Source of the DNA: AWTP1-13 sp963832445
Lineage (GTDB): Bacteria > Pseudomonadota > Alphaproteobacteria > Rhizobiales > Hyphomicrobiaceae
Direction: 5' to 3'
DNA: 64,000 bases
NCBI GenBank assembly: GCA_963832445.1
Contig: CAWHUM010000012.1
Span: forward strand, 62,001 to 126,000
Each line of letters begins with the position of its first letter. The first letter of the stretch is position 1. Shown piece after piece: positions 56,831 through 64,000 of this stretch. Made by a program: the position numbers and the translations under genes. The notes below the pieces were generated by a model. The model was not told the origin of the DNA. It worked only from the letters and a program-made list of their open reading frames with translations, and did not search any database.

Positions 56831-57424
56831 CTAGCCCGCCGTCCCGGCGCGTTTGTCGGCAACGCCGGGATTGGGCGCGGCCATCGGGTTGAAGGTGTAG
56901 GAAAGTGTGATGTGCGTGACGCCGCGTGCGTCCCGGTCGTTGACGATCGCCGGGTCGATGAAGAAGCTCACGGGGAACTCCATCGACTGGCCGGGCTCCA
57001 GCAGCTGCTCGGTAAAGCAGAAGCATTGCAGCTTGTTGAAGTAGACGGCGGCGATCTCGGGGAAGATGTTGTAGATAGCAGTGCCGCGCACCGGCTGGTC
57101 CGAGGTGTTGGTAGCCCGGAAGAAGGCGAGGTTGGTCTCGCCGATCTTCACTTCCATGGTGTGCTGCACCGGCTCGAAGCGCCAGGGCAGCCCAGGCGTG
57201 ACGTTGGCGTCGAAGCGCACCACGATGGTCTTGTCGATGACAGTCGCCGCCGGCCGCGTGGCAACCCGTGGCGTGCCGTCGAAGCCGGTGACCTGGCAGA
57301 ACAGCCGGTAGAGGGGCACCGACGCGTAGGCGGCGCCGACCATGGCCATCACCAGGGCTACGCACCAGGCGGCGAGCACCCGGTGGCGGCGCTGCAGCGT
57401 GCGATTGTGTGAGCCATCGCTCAT
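56831..57424 (-). CDS. ctaG: Cytochrome c oxidase assembly protein CtaG/Cox11
   Basis: A 197-residue protein with one N-terminal transmembrane helix (VLAAWCVALVMAMVGAAYASVPLYRLFCQVTGF) and a periplasmic copper-binding domain. The copper motif is KLQCFCFTEQLLEPGQSMEFPVSFFIDP. It delivers copper to the CuB site of subunit I. The ATG at 57,424 starts MSDGSHNRTLQRRH. It lies between coxF (28-base gap) and ctaE in the oxidase operon. Confidence 0.94.
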   Translation of the reverse strand: MSDGSHNRTLQRRHRVLAAWCVALVMAMVGAAYASVPLYRLFCQVTGFDGTPRVATRPAATVIDKTIVVRFDANVTPGLPWRFEPVQHTMEVKIGETNLAFFRATNTSDQPVRGTAIYNIFPEIAAVYFNKLQCFCFTEQLLEPGQSMEFPVSFFIDPAIVNDRDARGVTHITLSYTFNPMAAPNPGVADKRAGTAG

Positions 57425-57452
57425 TGCATCCACCCGGCAGTCCGGCACAGCG

Positions 57453-57599
57453 CTAGAGCGGCCTGTTCAGCACGTTGCCGCCCAGCCTGACGATGGTGGC
57501 GATGTAGAACATCGCCACCAGCGCGCCGAGCACCAGCGCAATGCCGATCGAGCGCATTCTGCGCCGCCGCTGCCATTCCTGTTGCTCGCGCTCCTGCAA
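57453..57599 (-). CDS. CoxF-type small membrane protein
   Basis: A 48-residue protein, QEREQQEWQRRRRMRSIGIA at the N-terminus, then one hydrophobic segment (LVLGALVAMFYIATIVRLGG) and the ending NVLNRPL. This is the CoxF pattern found between ctaB and ctaG in alphaproteobacteria. The start is taken as TTG at 57,599 because GGAGG lies nine bases upstream; the first ATG would remove the basic N-terminus. Its role is inferred to be oxidase assembly. The gap from ctaB is 18 bases. Confidence 0.8.
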   Translation of the reverse strand: MQEREQQEWQRRRRMRSIGIALVLGALVAMFYIATIVRLGGNVLNRPL

Positions 57600-57617
57600 G
57601 ATTTGCGGCCTCCGCGC

Positions 57618-58550
57618 TCACTGCGCCCATACTGCTACGCCCCGCTCGACCAGAAGTGCAGCAAACAGGCTGAAGAGGTAGAGGATCGAGAAGCCGAACA
57701 GGCGCTTGGCAGCGCGGTCGGCCTCGCGCCCTTTGCGCACCCGGTTGACTGTCAGGGCCAATGCCAGGAACACGGCGCCGAGCATGATCGAGACGAGCGC
57801 ATAGAGCGAGCCGCCGAAACCCATGAACGCCGGCAGCAAGGCGAGCGGCACCAGCAGCGCGGCGTAAATGACGATCTGCTTGCGCGTTTCGTCCGGGCCG
57901 GCGACGACGGGCAGCATCGGCACGCCGGCGCGCTCATAGTCGCGCGCGCGGTAGAGCGCCAGCGCCCAGAAATGCGGCGGTGTCCACATGAAGATGATGA
58001 GGAACAGTACGACGCTTTCCAGGCTCACCGAGCCGGTGGCGGCGGCCCAGCCGATCATGGGCGGAAAGGCTCCCGCCGCCCCGCCGATCACGATGTTCTG
58101 CGGCGTCCGCCGCTTCAGCCACATGGTGTAGACGAAGACGTAGAAGCCGATGGTGAGGGCGAGCAGGAGGGCGGCCGTCCAGTTGACGAGCACGCCAAGC
58201 GTCGCCACCGAGCCGAGCGCGAGCACCACTCCGAAGGTCAGCGCCTCCTCGGGTGTGACGAGGCCGCGCGGAATGGGCCGGCTGGCGGTGCGTTGCATGC
58301 AGGCGTCGATGTCGGCGTCGTACCACATGTTGAGGGCGCCGGAGGCGCCAGCGCCGGCGGCAATGCAAATCAGGGCGACGACGCCGAGCGCGGGGTGCAT
58401 GCCGCCAGGTGCCAGAACCAGCCCGGTGAGCGCGGTGAAGACCACCAGCGACATCACCCGGGGTTTCATCAGGGCGAGGAAATCGCGCACGGCCCCGCCG
58501 GCCATGGCGGCAGGGTGCAGCGTTCGCGTATCCAATCCGAACTCAGCCAT
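57618..58550 (-). CDS. ctaB: Protoheme IX farnesyltransferase (heme O synthase)
   Basis: A 310-residue polytopic prenyltransferase with about eight helices. The first Asp-rich motif is LNMWYDADIDACMQRTASRPIP and the second region is YRARDYERAGVPMLPVVAG. LMKPRVMSLVVFTALTGL opens the fold. It converts heme B to heme O for the oxidase. It starts 32 bases after ctaD and precedes coxF by 18 bases. Confidence 0.95.
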   Translation of the reverse strand: MAEFGLDTRTLHPAAMAGGAVRDFLALMKPRVMSLVVFTALTGLVLAPGGMHPALGVVALICIAAGAGASGALNMWYDADIDACMQRTASRPIPRGLVTPEEALTFGVVLALGSVATLGVLVNWTAALLLALTIGFYVFVYTMWLKRRTPQNIVIGGAAGAFPPMIGWAAATGSVSLESVVLFLIIFMWTPPHFWALALYRARDYERAGVPMLPVVAGPDETRKQIVIYAALLVPLALLPAFMGFGGSLYALVSIMLGAVFLALALTVNRVRKGREADRAAKRLFGFSILYLFSLFAALLVERGVAVWAQ

Positions 58551-58582
58551 GATGGTCCGTGCGCGCGCAGGCGCTCCGCCGG

Positions 58583-60208
58583 CTAGTGGTGCGCGGTCTC
58601 CTTGAGCTTCGGCAGAGTCTCATAGGAATGGAAGGCTGGCGGCGAGGGCAGCGTCCACTCGAGCGTGGTGGCGCCGGCGCCCCACGGGTTGGCGGGAGCC
58701 CGCTGGCGGGCGATGAAGTAGGCGTAGAACATGCTGCCGATGAAGATCAGCGTGGCGGTGGCCGTGATGTAGGAGCCGACCGAGGACCACCAGTTCCAGT
58801 AGGCAAAGGCGTCGGGGTAGTCGACATAGCGGCGGGGCATGCCGGACAGCCCGAGGAAGTGCTGCGGGAAGAACAGCACGTTGGCGCCGATGAAAGTGAG
58901 CCAGAAGTGCAGCTTGCCCAGCGCCTCGTTGTACATGTAGCCCGTCATCTTCGGGAACCAGTAGTACCAGCCGGCGAAGATGGCGAACACGGCGCCGAGC
59001 GAGAGCACGTAATGGAAGTGCGCCACCACGTAGTAGGTGTCGTGCATGGCCCGGTCGACGCCGGCGTTGGCCAGCATGACTCCGGTGACGCCGCCGACCG
59101 TGAACAGGAAGATGAAGCCGAGCGCCCACAGCATCGGCACGCGGAACTGGATCGAGCCGCCCCACATGGTGGCGATCCAGGAGAAGATCTTCACCCCCGT
59201 CGGCACCGCGATCACCATGGTGGCGAAGATGAAATAGGCCTGGACGTCCACGCCCATGCCCGAGGTGTACATGTGGTGGGCCCAGACGATGAAGCCGACG
59301 AAGCCGATGGCCACCATGGCGTAGGCCATGCCGAGGTAGCCGAACACCGCCTTCTTGGAGAACGTCGACACCACGTGGCTGATCATGCCGAAGCCGGGCA
59401 GGATCAGGATGTAGACCTCCGGGTGGCCGAAGAACCAGAACAGATGCTGATAGAGAATGGGATCGCCGCCGCCGGTGTGGTTGAAGAAGGTCGTGCCGAA
59501 GTTGCGGTCGGTGAGCAGCATGGTGATGGCGCCGGCCAGCACGGGCAGCGACAGCAGCAGCAGGAAGGCGGTAACGAGCACGCTCCAAACGAACAGCGGC
59601 ATCTTGTGCAAGGTCATGCCGGGGGCGCGCATGTTGAAGATGGTGGTGATGAAGTTGATGGCGCCGAGGATGGAGGAGGCGCCCGCCAGGTGCAGCGACA
59701 GAATGGCGAAGTCCATGGCCGGGCCCGGATGGCCCTGGGTCGACAGCGGCGCATAGACGGTCCAGCCGGCCCCGACGCCGTTCATGCTGGACGGCCCCTC
59801 GACGAACATGGACAGAAGCAGCAGCGAGAACGAGGCCGGCAGCAGCCAGAACGAGATGTTGTTCATGCGCGGGAAGGCCATGTCGGGCGCGCCGATCTGC
59901 AGCGGCACGAACCAGTTGCCGAAGCCGCCGATCATGGCCGGCATCACCATGAAGAACACCATGATGAGCCCGTGGCCGGTGACGAACACGTTGAACACGT
60001 GTCCATTGGCGAAGTACTGCAGGCCCGGCTCCTGCAACTCCATGCGCATGACCACCGACAAGAACCCACCGACTAGTCCGCCGACGATGGCGAACAGCAG
60101 GTACATCGTGCCGATGTCCTTGTGGTTGGTGGAGTTGAGCCAGCGGAAGACGCCGTAGGGCGTGTGCTCGTGGCCGTGTTCGCCTTCCGCATGAGCCTTG
60201 GTCGCCAT
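58583..60208 (-). CDS. ctaD: Cytochrome c oxidase subunit I
   Basis: A 541-residue protein with twelve helices carrying heme a, heme a3 and CuB. WFFGHPEVYILILPGFGMISH contains the CuB His/Tyr ligands, and WAHHMYTSGM and YYVVAHFHYVLSLG the remaining His ligands. The D and K proton channels are represented by NWFVPLQIGAPDMAFPRMNNISFW and FSLLLLS-type helices. The ATG at 60,208 begins MATKAHAEGEHGHEH, a His-rich leader. The gap to ctaC is 66 bases. This is the A-type aa3 oxidase. Confidence 0.97.
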   Translation of the reverse strand: MATKAHAEGEHGHEHTPYGVFRWLNSTNHKDIGTMYLLFAIVGGLVGGFLSVVMRMELQEPGLQYFANGHVFNVFVTGHGLIMVFFMVMPAMIGGFGNWFVPLQIGAPDMAFPRMNNISFWLLPASFSLLLLSMFVEGPSSMNGVGAGWTVYAPLSTQGHPGPAMDFAILSLHLAGASSILGAINFITTIFNMRAPGMTLHKMPLFVWSVLVTAFLLLLSLPVLAGAITMLLTDRNFGTTFFNHTGGGDPILYQHLFWFFGHPEVYILILPGFGMISHVVSTFSKKAVFGYLGMAYAMVAIGFVGFIVWAHHMYTSGMGVDVQAYFIFATMVIAVPTGVKIFSWIATMWGGSIQFRVPMLWALGFIFLFTVGGVTGVMLANAGVDRAMHDTYYVVAHFHYVLSLGAVFAIFAGWYYWFPKMTGYMYNEALGKLHFWLTFIGANVLFFPQHFLGLSGMPRRYVDYPDAFAYWNWWSSVGSYITATATLIFIGSMFYAYFIARQRAPANPWGAGATTLEWTLPSPPAFHSYETLPKLKETAHH

Positions 60209-60274
60209 GTTGCCTACCTTCGCATTCGCCCTAGCGTTCAATCCTGCGCGTGCGCGCTCACATTATGCCCAGGC

Positions 60275-61174
60275 CTATCGCAATGCCGTCTTGTTCTGGC
60301 CGGCATGCTCCTTGGCAACCTCGCGAATGATCTCGCGCACCCGGGTCCGGTTGCGCTCCTTCACGGCCTTGGCCCAGTCGCTGAACACCTTGTCCTTCAC
60401 CACCCGGATGGCGATCGGCATGAAGGCGTGGTCCTTGCCGCACAGCTCGGAGCATTGGCCGAAATAGATGCCTTCCTTGGTTGCCTTGAACCAGGTCGCC
60501 GTGATTCGGCCCGGCACGGCATCCACCATCGAGCCGAACGAGGGGATCCTCCAGGCGTGGATCACGTCGGACGAAGTGACCAGCACGTGCACCACCTTGT
60601 TGACAGGCACCAGCACCTCGTTGCTGACGGCGAGATTGCGCGGCACCTGGTCGGCCGGCATGCCCGACTTGATCAGGTCCGCGCGCTCATTGTCCTGCAG
60701 CATCACGGAATCTACCTTGATGCCGAGGTCGGGAAACTCATGCGTCCAGTTCCAGGCATTGCCCGTGGCTTTGAGGACCACGTCGGGCGGCGGATAGGTG
60801 TATTGCGCGTAGAGCAGCTTGAACGAGGGGATGGCGATGATCACCAGGATGAACACCGGCACCACGGTCCACAGCACCTCGAGCACGGTGTTGTGGGTGG
60901 TCTTGGTTGGAACCGGATTGCGCTTCTCGTTGAAGCGGAAGATCACGTAGAGCAGCAACACCATCACGAAGGCGGTGATGGCGAAGATGATGACGTTGAC
61001 GAAGTAGTGGAAGTTATGGATTTCCTCGAAAATTGGCGTCGCCGCGTCCTGGAAACCGATCTCCCGGGGCGAGGGCTGACCCGAGCCCGCCATCGCCGCC
61101 GGTGCCAGCAGGCTCATGCCGATTGCGGCAAGGGGAGACAGGACCCCGGCTCTGTTGCGGCTCTCTCGCTCCAT
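60275..61174 (-). CDS. ctaC: Cytochrome c oxidase subunit II
   Basis: A 299-residue precursor. A signal peptide ends ALAPAAMAGS, followed by two transmembrane helices (FVNVIIFAITAFVMVLLLYVIFRF and VLEVLWTVVPVFILVIIAIPSF). The periplasmic CuA domain carries the aromatic patch GNAWNWTHEFPDL, the His in SSDVIHAWRIPSFG and the ligand set CSELCGKDHAFMP. It accepts electrons from cytochrome c. The ATG at 61,174 is chosen at the signal peptide. It is the first gene of the oxidase operon, so the promoter should lie upstream of 61,174. Confidence 0.96.
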   Translation of the reverse strand: MERESRNRAGVLSPLAAIGMSLLAPAAMAGSGQPSPREIGFQDAATPIFEEIHNFHYFVNVIIFAITAFVMVLLLYVIFRFNEKRNPVPTKTTHNTVLEVLWTVVPVFILVIIAIPSFKLLYAQYTYPPPDVVLKATGNAWNWTHEFPDLGIKVDSVMLQDNERADLIKSGMPADQVPRNLAVSNEVLVPVNKVVHVLVTSSDVIHAWRIPSFGSMVDAVPGRITATWFKATKEGIYFGQCSELCGKDHAFMPIAIRVVKDKVFSDWAKAVKERNRTRVREIIREVAKEHAGQNKTALR

Positions 61175-61697
61175 CAAGTGTCGCTCCCGATCCCAGTGTC
61201 TCGCGCCGCACCCCCGGCGCGCTAGCCTCCGGCGCAGCCGGTACGCTCCGAGCGGTAAGATATCCATTGCCTAGCTTAGCCTACGAGCCGTGCTGTCGTC
61301 CCCAACCCCGGCGGGCCTTTCGACAGAACTGGCGAGGCCCCGGGGCCCATCGCGCACCGACATGCAGCCAGTCGGCGGCTCAGTCGCCAGCACACGCCAA
61401 ATCTTGCGCCTCGTCGTCACCAAACACAATGGCTCCAACCTTCTCAAGGGCGCCTTGCTGCGGCATTTCCACGCGCGAATTGCGGTGAGGGATCAGGTTT
61501 CAGGTGTCGGGTTCAGGGCTGCCGTCCCGGCCTCTTCGACGCCTGAAACCTGCCCCCCGAAACGTGAACCGCATTTTGGCCGGATTTCTTGCCGAGATGA
61601 CCGTTGCCCGCGCCGTGCGCGGGCAACAGCGATCGGCGAGGCTCGCGCAGGCTTCGATTGTGGTGTGCAATGCGCCGATCGTGCCCGGGAGTTGCGC
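61175..61697. other. 523-base intergenic region between ctaC and ialB
   Basis: The divergent ctaC and ialB genes should both be promoted from here. A 16-bp inverted repeat is annotated separately at 61,494-61,552. An open frame reading into ialB from 61,290 carries no protein-like features. No sigma-factor site or regulator motif was recognised. Confidence 0.55.
61494..61552. repeat. 16-bp inverted repeat in the ialB upstream region
   Basis: CAGGTTTCAGGTGTCG (61,494-61,509) is inverted at 61,537-61,552, with one position forming only a G-T pair and a 27-base loop. It lies about 150 bases before ialB and could be a leader hairpin or a mobile repeat. GGTTCAGG in the loop repeats the same theme, similar in style to the TCAGTCG repeat at 6534. 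Confidence 0.7.
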
Positions 61698-62255
61698 TTG
61701 ACCCTCTTCCTTTGCAGCATCTGCCGCCGCGCTGGCGCGACCGGGCTCGCCTGGCAGCTTCCCGCCGCTCTTCTGCTGGCGTTCTTCGTCCTCCCCATCG
61801 TCGAGGCGCACCCGCAGGCGCTGGAGGGCGGCACGGTCAAGGGCCAGTACGGCGACTGGCAGATCGTGTGCAAGGCGCCGCCGCCCGGCGCCAAGAACGA
61901 GATCTGCGCGATTGTCCAGAGCGTGACGGCCGAGGATCGCAACAATGTCGGCCTCACCGTCTATTTCCAGCGCTTCTCCGACGGACGCCGCGTGCTGCGC
62001 GTGTTCGCGCCGCTCGGCGTGCTGCTGCCGCCGGGCCTCGGTCTCAAGATCGACAATAAGGATGTGGGCCACGCGCCGTTCATCAGGTGCAATGCATTCG
62101 CCTGCTACGCCCAGGTGGTGGTGGAGGACCCGCTGATCGAGCAGCTCAAGACCGGCAAGAGCGCGGTGTTCATCATCTTCCAGAGCGAGGAGGCCGGCAT
62201 CGGCATCCCGATCTCTCTTTCGGGCTTCGGCCAGGCGCTCAACGGCTTGCGGTGA
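61698..62255 (+). CDS. Invasion-associated locus B (IalB) family secreted protein
   Basis: A 185-residue exported protein. The signal peptide is LPAALLLAFFVLPIVEAHPQ. The mature part has the IalB pattern GQYGDWQIVCKAPP, EICAIVQSV, FIRCNAFACYAQV and AVFIIFQSEEAGIGIPISLSGF, with four Cys likely paired. The TTG at 61,698 is adopted because GGGAG lies six bases upstream; no ATG is close. IalB proteins occur widely in non-pathogens, so an invasion role is not implied. The gene stands alone. Confidence 0.85.
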   Translation: MTLFLCSICRRAGATGLAWQLPAALLLAFFVLPIVEAHPQALEGGTVKGQYGDWQIVCKAPPPGAKNEICAIVQSVTAEDRNNVGLTVYFQRFSDGRRVLRVFAPLGVLLPPGLGLKIDNKDVGHAPFIRCNAFACYAQVVVEDPLIEQLKTGKSAVFIIFQSEEAGIGIPISLSGFGQALNGLR

Positions 62256-62359
62256 GCGCCGGGCGCACCTCGCACCCTCCCGTTTTCGCCACACTGTCAC
62301 GCTAGTCTGCTGTCAATGGTCGAGCGGGGCGCGACGCGTTGGAAGCGGCTGCGAAAAAC

Positions 62360-63598
62360 ATGAGTGCGGGTACGTTGAAGGGCGGCTTTGCGCCTCACGA
62401 GGAAGGCGCCGCCGTCCGCCGCCGGCGGCGGGTCGATGCTTTCAATCCTGCATACAGGCGCTTCGTGGCAGACCTCACACGCTGCTCGCCCGCGCTCGAA
62501 GACCTCTGCGACAGCTTTCCAGCGCTGCTGTTCGCGCTGGCGACCGGATACGCAACGCCGGCGCAGCGCGAGCGCACCTTCGATCTGATCCTGGCCGGCG
62601 CGCCGCTGCGCGAGGCAGCCGACGCGCTCGGCGTCGCCTGGTGGCTGCGCAGGCTGCCGCCCCAGGCCTTCGTGACGCCCCTGCCGCCGCTGCCGGCCGA
62701 CCCGGCCTTTGCCTTTCGCATCGCCAGCATGATCCCGCGCGAGCAGCGGCTGGCCGCGACCTGGCTCACGCGCGTCGCGCATGCCCAGGAGGCGTGCGGG
62801 GCCAACTATGCCTTGTGGCTGGCGCGCCAGAGCGATCTCGTTGCCCCGCCTGAGGAATTCTTCGTCTACCTGGCGGCCTGGGGGTGGTTCAGCGAGCAAG
62901 AGGGCCACCTCGGCCACCGCCTGCTGCGCAAGCCCTGGCATGCGGAGATCAGCCTGAGGCGCGCACGCGAGGAGCTGAGCGTCTGGCGCCAGCGGCTGCG
63001 AATGCTGGAGTGCCTGGGGCTGGGCATCGAGACGCCGTGGCTCACCAACGGGTCGGCGTGCGGCTACAACTTCGTCGCACTGCGCACGGTCGACGACTTC
63101 ATCGCCGAGAGCCAGGCGCTCGACAACTGCCTCGACCAGTACGCCGATCACCTGTACGCCGGCGTCAGCGCCATCTTCTCGGTGCGCAAGGGCGCGCGCA
63201 GCGTCGCCTGCGTCGAGATCGGGCTGCACGAGGCAGAGATGACGATGCCCAACGTCGTGCAGCTGCGCGCCGCGCGCAACCGCCGGGCGCCGCCGGAGGT
63301 ATGGCAGGCGACGTACGCCTGGCTCGGCAGCCAGCGCCTGGAGCCCCTTGCGCCCGAGCGGCATGCGCCGCGGCCGTCGAAGCGGGTGGAGGCGCGGCGC
63401 CAGCTCTGGGCCCCCTACCTGGAGTTCCTGGCGGGCACCCGCCATCACGAGCCGTTCCGCCGCCTGGTGCTCGAGAGCCCCATCCCGCGCCGGCCTCTGC
63501 GGCGACGTCCGGCAGATTTGCAGCTGCGTTTGCGAACCATGGGCGAGGGCCCTGCCGCGCTCGTTGCCGGTGCCGCGGTTGTTGATCGGCGATCGTGA
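62360..63598 (+). CDS. PcfJ-like hypothetical protein
   Basis: A 412-residue soluble protein. The diagnostic part is ESQALDNCLDQYADHLYAGVSAIFSVRKGARSVACVEI followed by MPNVVQLRAARNRRAPPE, which resembles the PcfJ family (an N-C-L-x-x-Y-A pattern with a strand-rich core), known from plasmid-transfer regions but also chromosomal. The first 300 residues are helical and unrecognised. The ATG at 62,360 is preferred to a TTG seven codons earlier. It is 104 bases after ialB on the same strand. The function is unknown. Confidence 0.7.
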   Translation: MSAGTLKGGFAPHEEGAAVRRRRRVDAFNPAYRRFVADLTRCSPALEDLCDSFPALLFALATGYATPAQRERTFDLILAGAPLREAADALGVAWWLRRLPPQAFVTPLPPLPADPAFAFRIASMIPREQRLAATWLTRVAHAQEACGANYALWLARQSDLVAPPEEFFVYLAAWGWFSEQEGHLGHRLLRKPWHAEISLRRAREELSVWRQRLRMLECLGLGIETPWLTNGSACGYNFVALRTVDDFIAESQALDNCLDQYADHLYAGVSAIFSVRKGARSVACVEIGLHEAEMTMPNVVQLRAARNRRAPPEVWQATYAWLGSQRLEPLAPERHAPRPSKRVEARRQLWAPYLEFLAGTRHHEPFRRLVLESPIPRRPLRRRPADLQLRLRTMGEGPAALVAGAAVVDRRS

Positions 63599-63650
63599 CG
63601 GCTGCGGCCGCACAGCCGCGGACGTCTGCCTTCAGGTGTTGGTGCCGTCG

Positions 63651-64000
63651 CTAGCGCGAGGACCCGGCCGCCGCCGACACCGCAGCGATGGTTTCGAGCA
63701 ACAAGGCGATGTCCTGCGGGCGCGACAGGCGGTGCTCGCCGTCGGGCACTGCCGCGACCCTCGTCCAGTCGCCGCTCAGGTGTGCCACCAGATCGAGCGT
63801 GTGCTCCCACGGCACGTCCGGGTCCTGCAGGCCGTGGATAACGTGCACGGGTCGGCCGGGATCGAACGGCTCCGATCCGATCAGATGCTTGCGTCCGTCC
63901 TCCAGGAAAGCACGCGTGATCGGATACGGGCCGTCGCCGTAGTCCGAGGGCCTGAGGTAGATGCCTTTCTCCGCGATGTCTCTGCGGGCGCTTTCCGGGA
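63651..64000 (-). CDS. Alpha/beta hydrolase, 5' end outside the window
   Basis: The last 115 or so residues of a serine hydrolase: DIAEKGIYLRPSDYGDGPYPITRAFLEDGRKH, then PVHVIHGLQDPDVPWEHTLDLVAHL with the catalytic Asp, and the catalytic His in DGEHRLSRPQDIALLLE. The nucleophile elbow lies beyond the right edge. It converges on the PcfJ-like gene. Prolyl- or acylpeptide-type and esterase-type enzymes share this ending, so no substrate is given. Confidence 0.8.
   Translation of the reverse strand, partial: PESARRDIAEKGIYLRPSDYGDGPYPITRAFLEDGRKHLIGSEPFDPGRPVHVIHGLQDPDVPWEHTLDLVAHLSGDWTRVAAVPDGEHRLSRPQDIALLLETIAAVSAAAGSSR

Overview
This window is a GC-rich alphaproteobacterial chromosome segment, most likely from the Hyphomicrobiales (Rhizobiales). 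The strongest support is the order ctaC-ctaD-ctaB-coxF-ctaG-ctaE-DUF983-SURF1-thrC-M16 peptidase-GNAT-EAL protein (61.2 to 47.6 kb, minus strand). It is reinforced by a fdx-cysG-DUF2849-cysI-DUF934 sulfite-assimilation operon, DUF1194 and IalB-type secreted proteins, and orphan Bug/TctC binding proteins. No rRNA, tRNA, CRISPR array or complete insertion sequence was seen.

Layout. 0-1.2 kb: a partial coiled-coil hypothetical gene abuts a glycosyltransferase that has lost its 5' half, so this is a rearrangement junction. 1.2-7.6 kb: a DUF459 protein, a ribosome hibernation factor, DUF2189, a crotonase/M20 hydrolase pair and a PA1024-like NADH:quinone reductase. 7.6-9.5 kb: a retron-type reverse transcriptase fused to a TIR domain, the clearest defence locus here. 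9.5-16.7 kb: aldo/keto reductase, DUF805, tex, an Imm22-like protein, prfC and a NUDT19-like Nudix enzyme. 17-34.8 kb: small-molecule metabolism (ChaC, GFA, PncA, MsrB, a TPP enzyme, a cyclase, GGT, a ThiO-like oxidase, homogentisate dioxygenase) mixed with four periplasmic-type binding proteins that have no transporter genes nearby. 35-39.4 kb: the sulfite-reduction operon. 39.6-47.5 kb: secreted proteins, aldehyde dehydrogenase, a trypsin-like protease, peroxiredoxin, a lower-GC glycosyltransferase, a DsbD-domain protein and YqgE. 47.5-61.2 kb: a c-di-GMP signalling protein, the M16/thrC pair and the aa3 oxidase cluster, with a perfect parS site between DUF983 and ctaE. 61.2-64 kb: IalB, a PcfJ-like protein and a partial alpha/beta hydrolase.

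The genes form several working units. The cta cluster encodes the oxidase core (ctaC, ctaD, ctaE) and its heme/copper assembly factors (ctaB, ctaG, SURF1). The cys operon makes siroheme and reduces sulfite. tex, prfC and the RaiA-type factor act on transcription and translation.

The sequence carries many single-base frame breaks: three in tex, two in SURF1, and one each in prfC, ggt, the htrA-like gene, DUF983 and the EAL protein. Each is repaired by removing one base. These are probably sequencing errors, so those genes are annotated as single CDSs with the breaks stated. A SMP-30-like gene has three shifts of the opposite sense.
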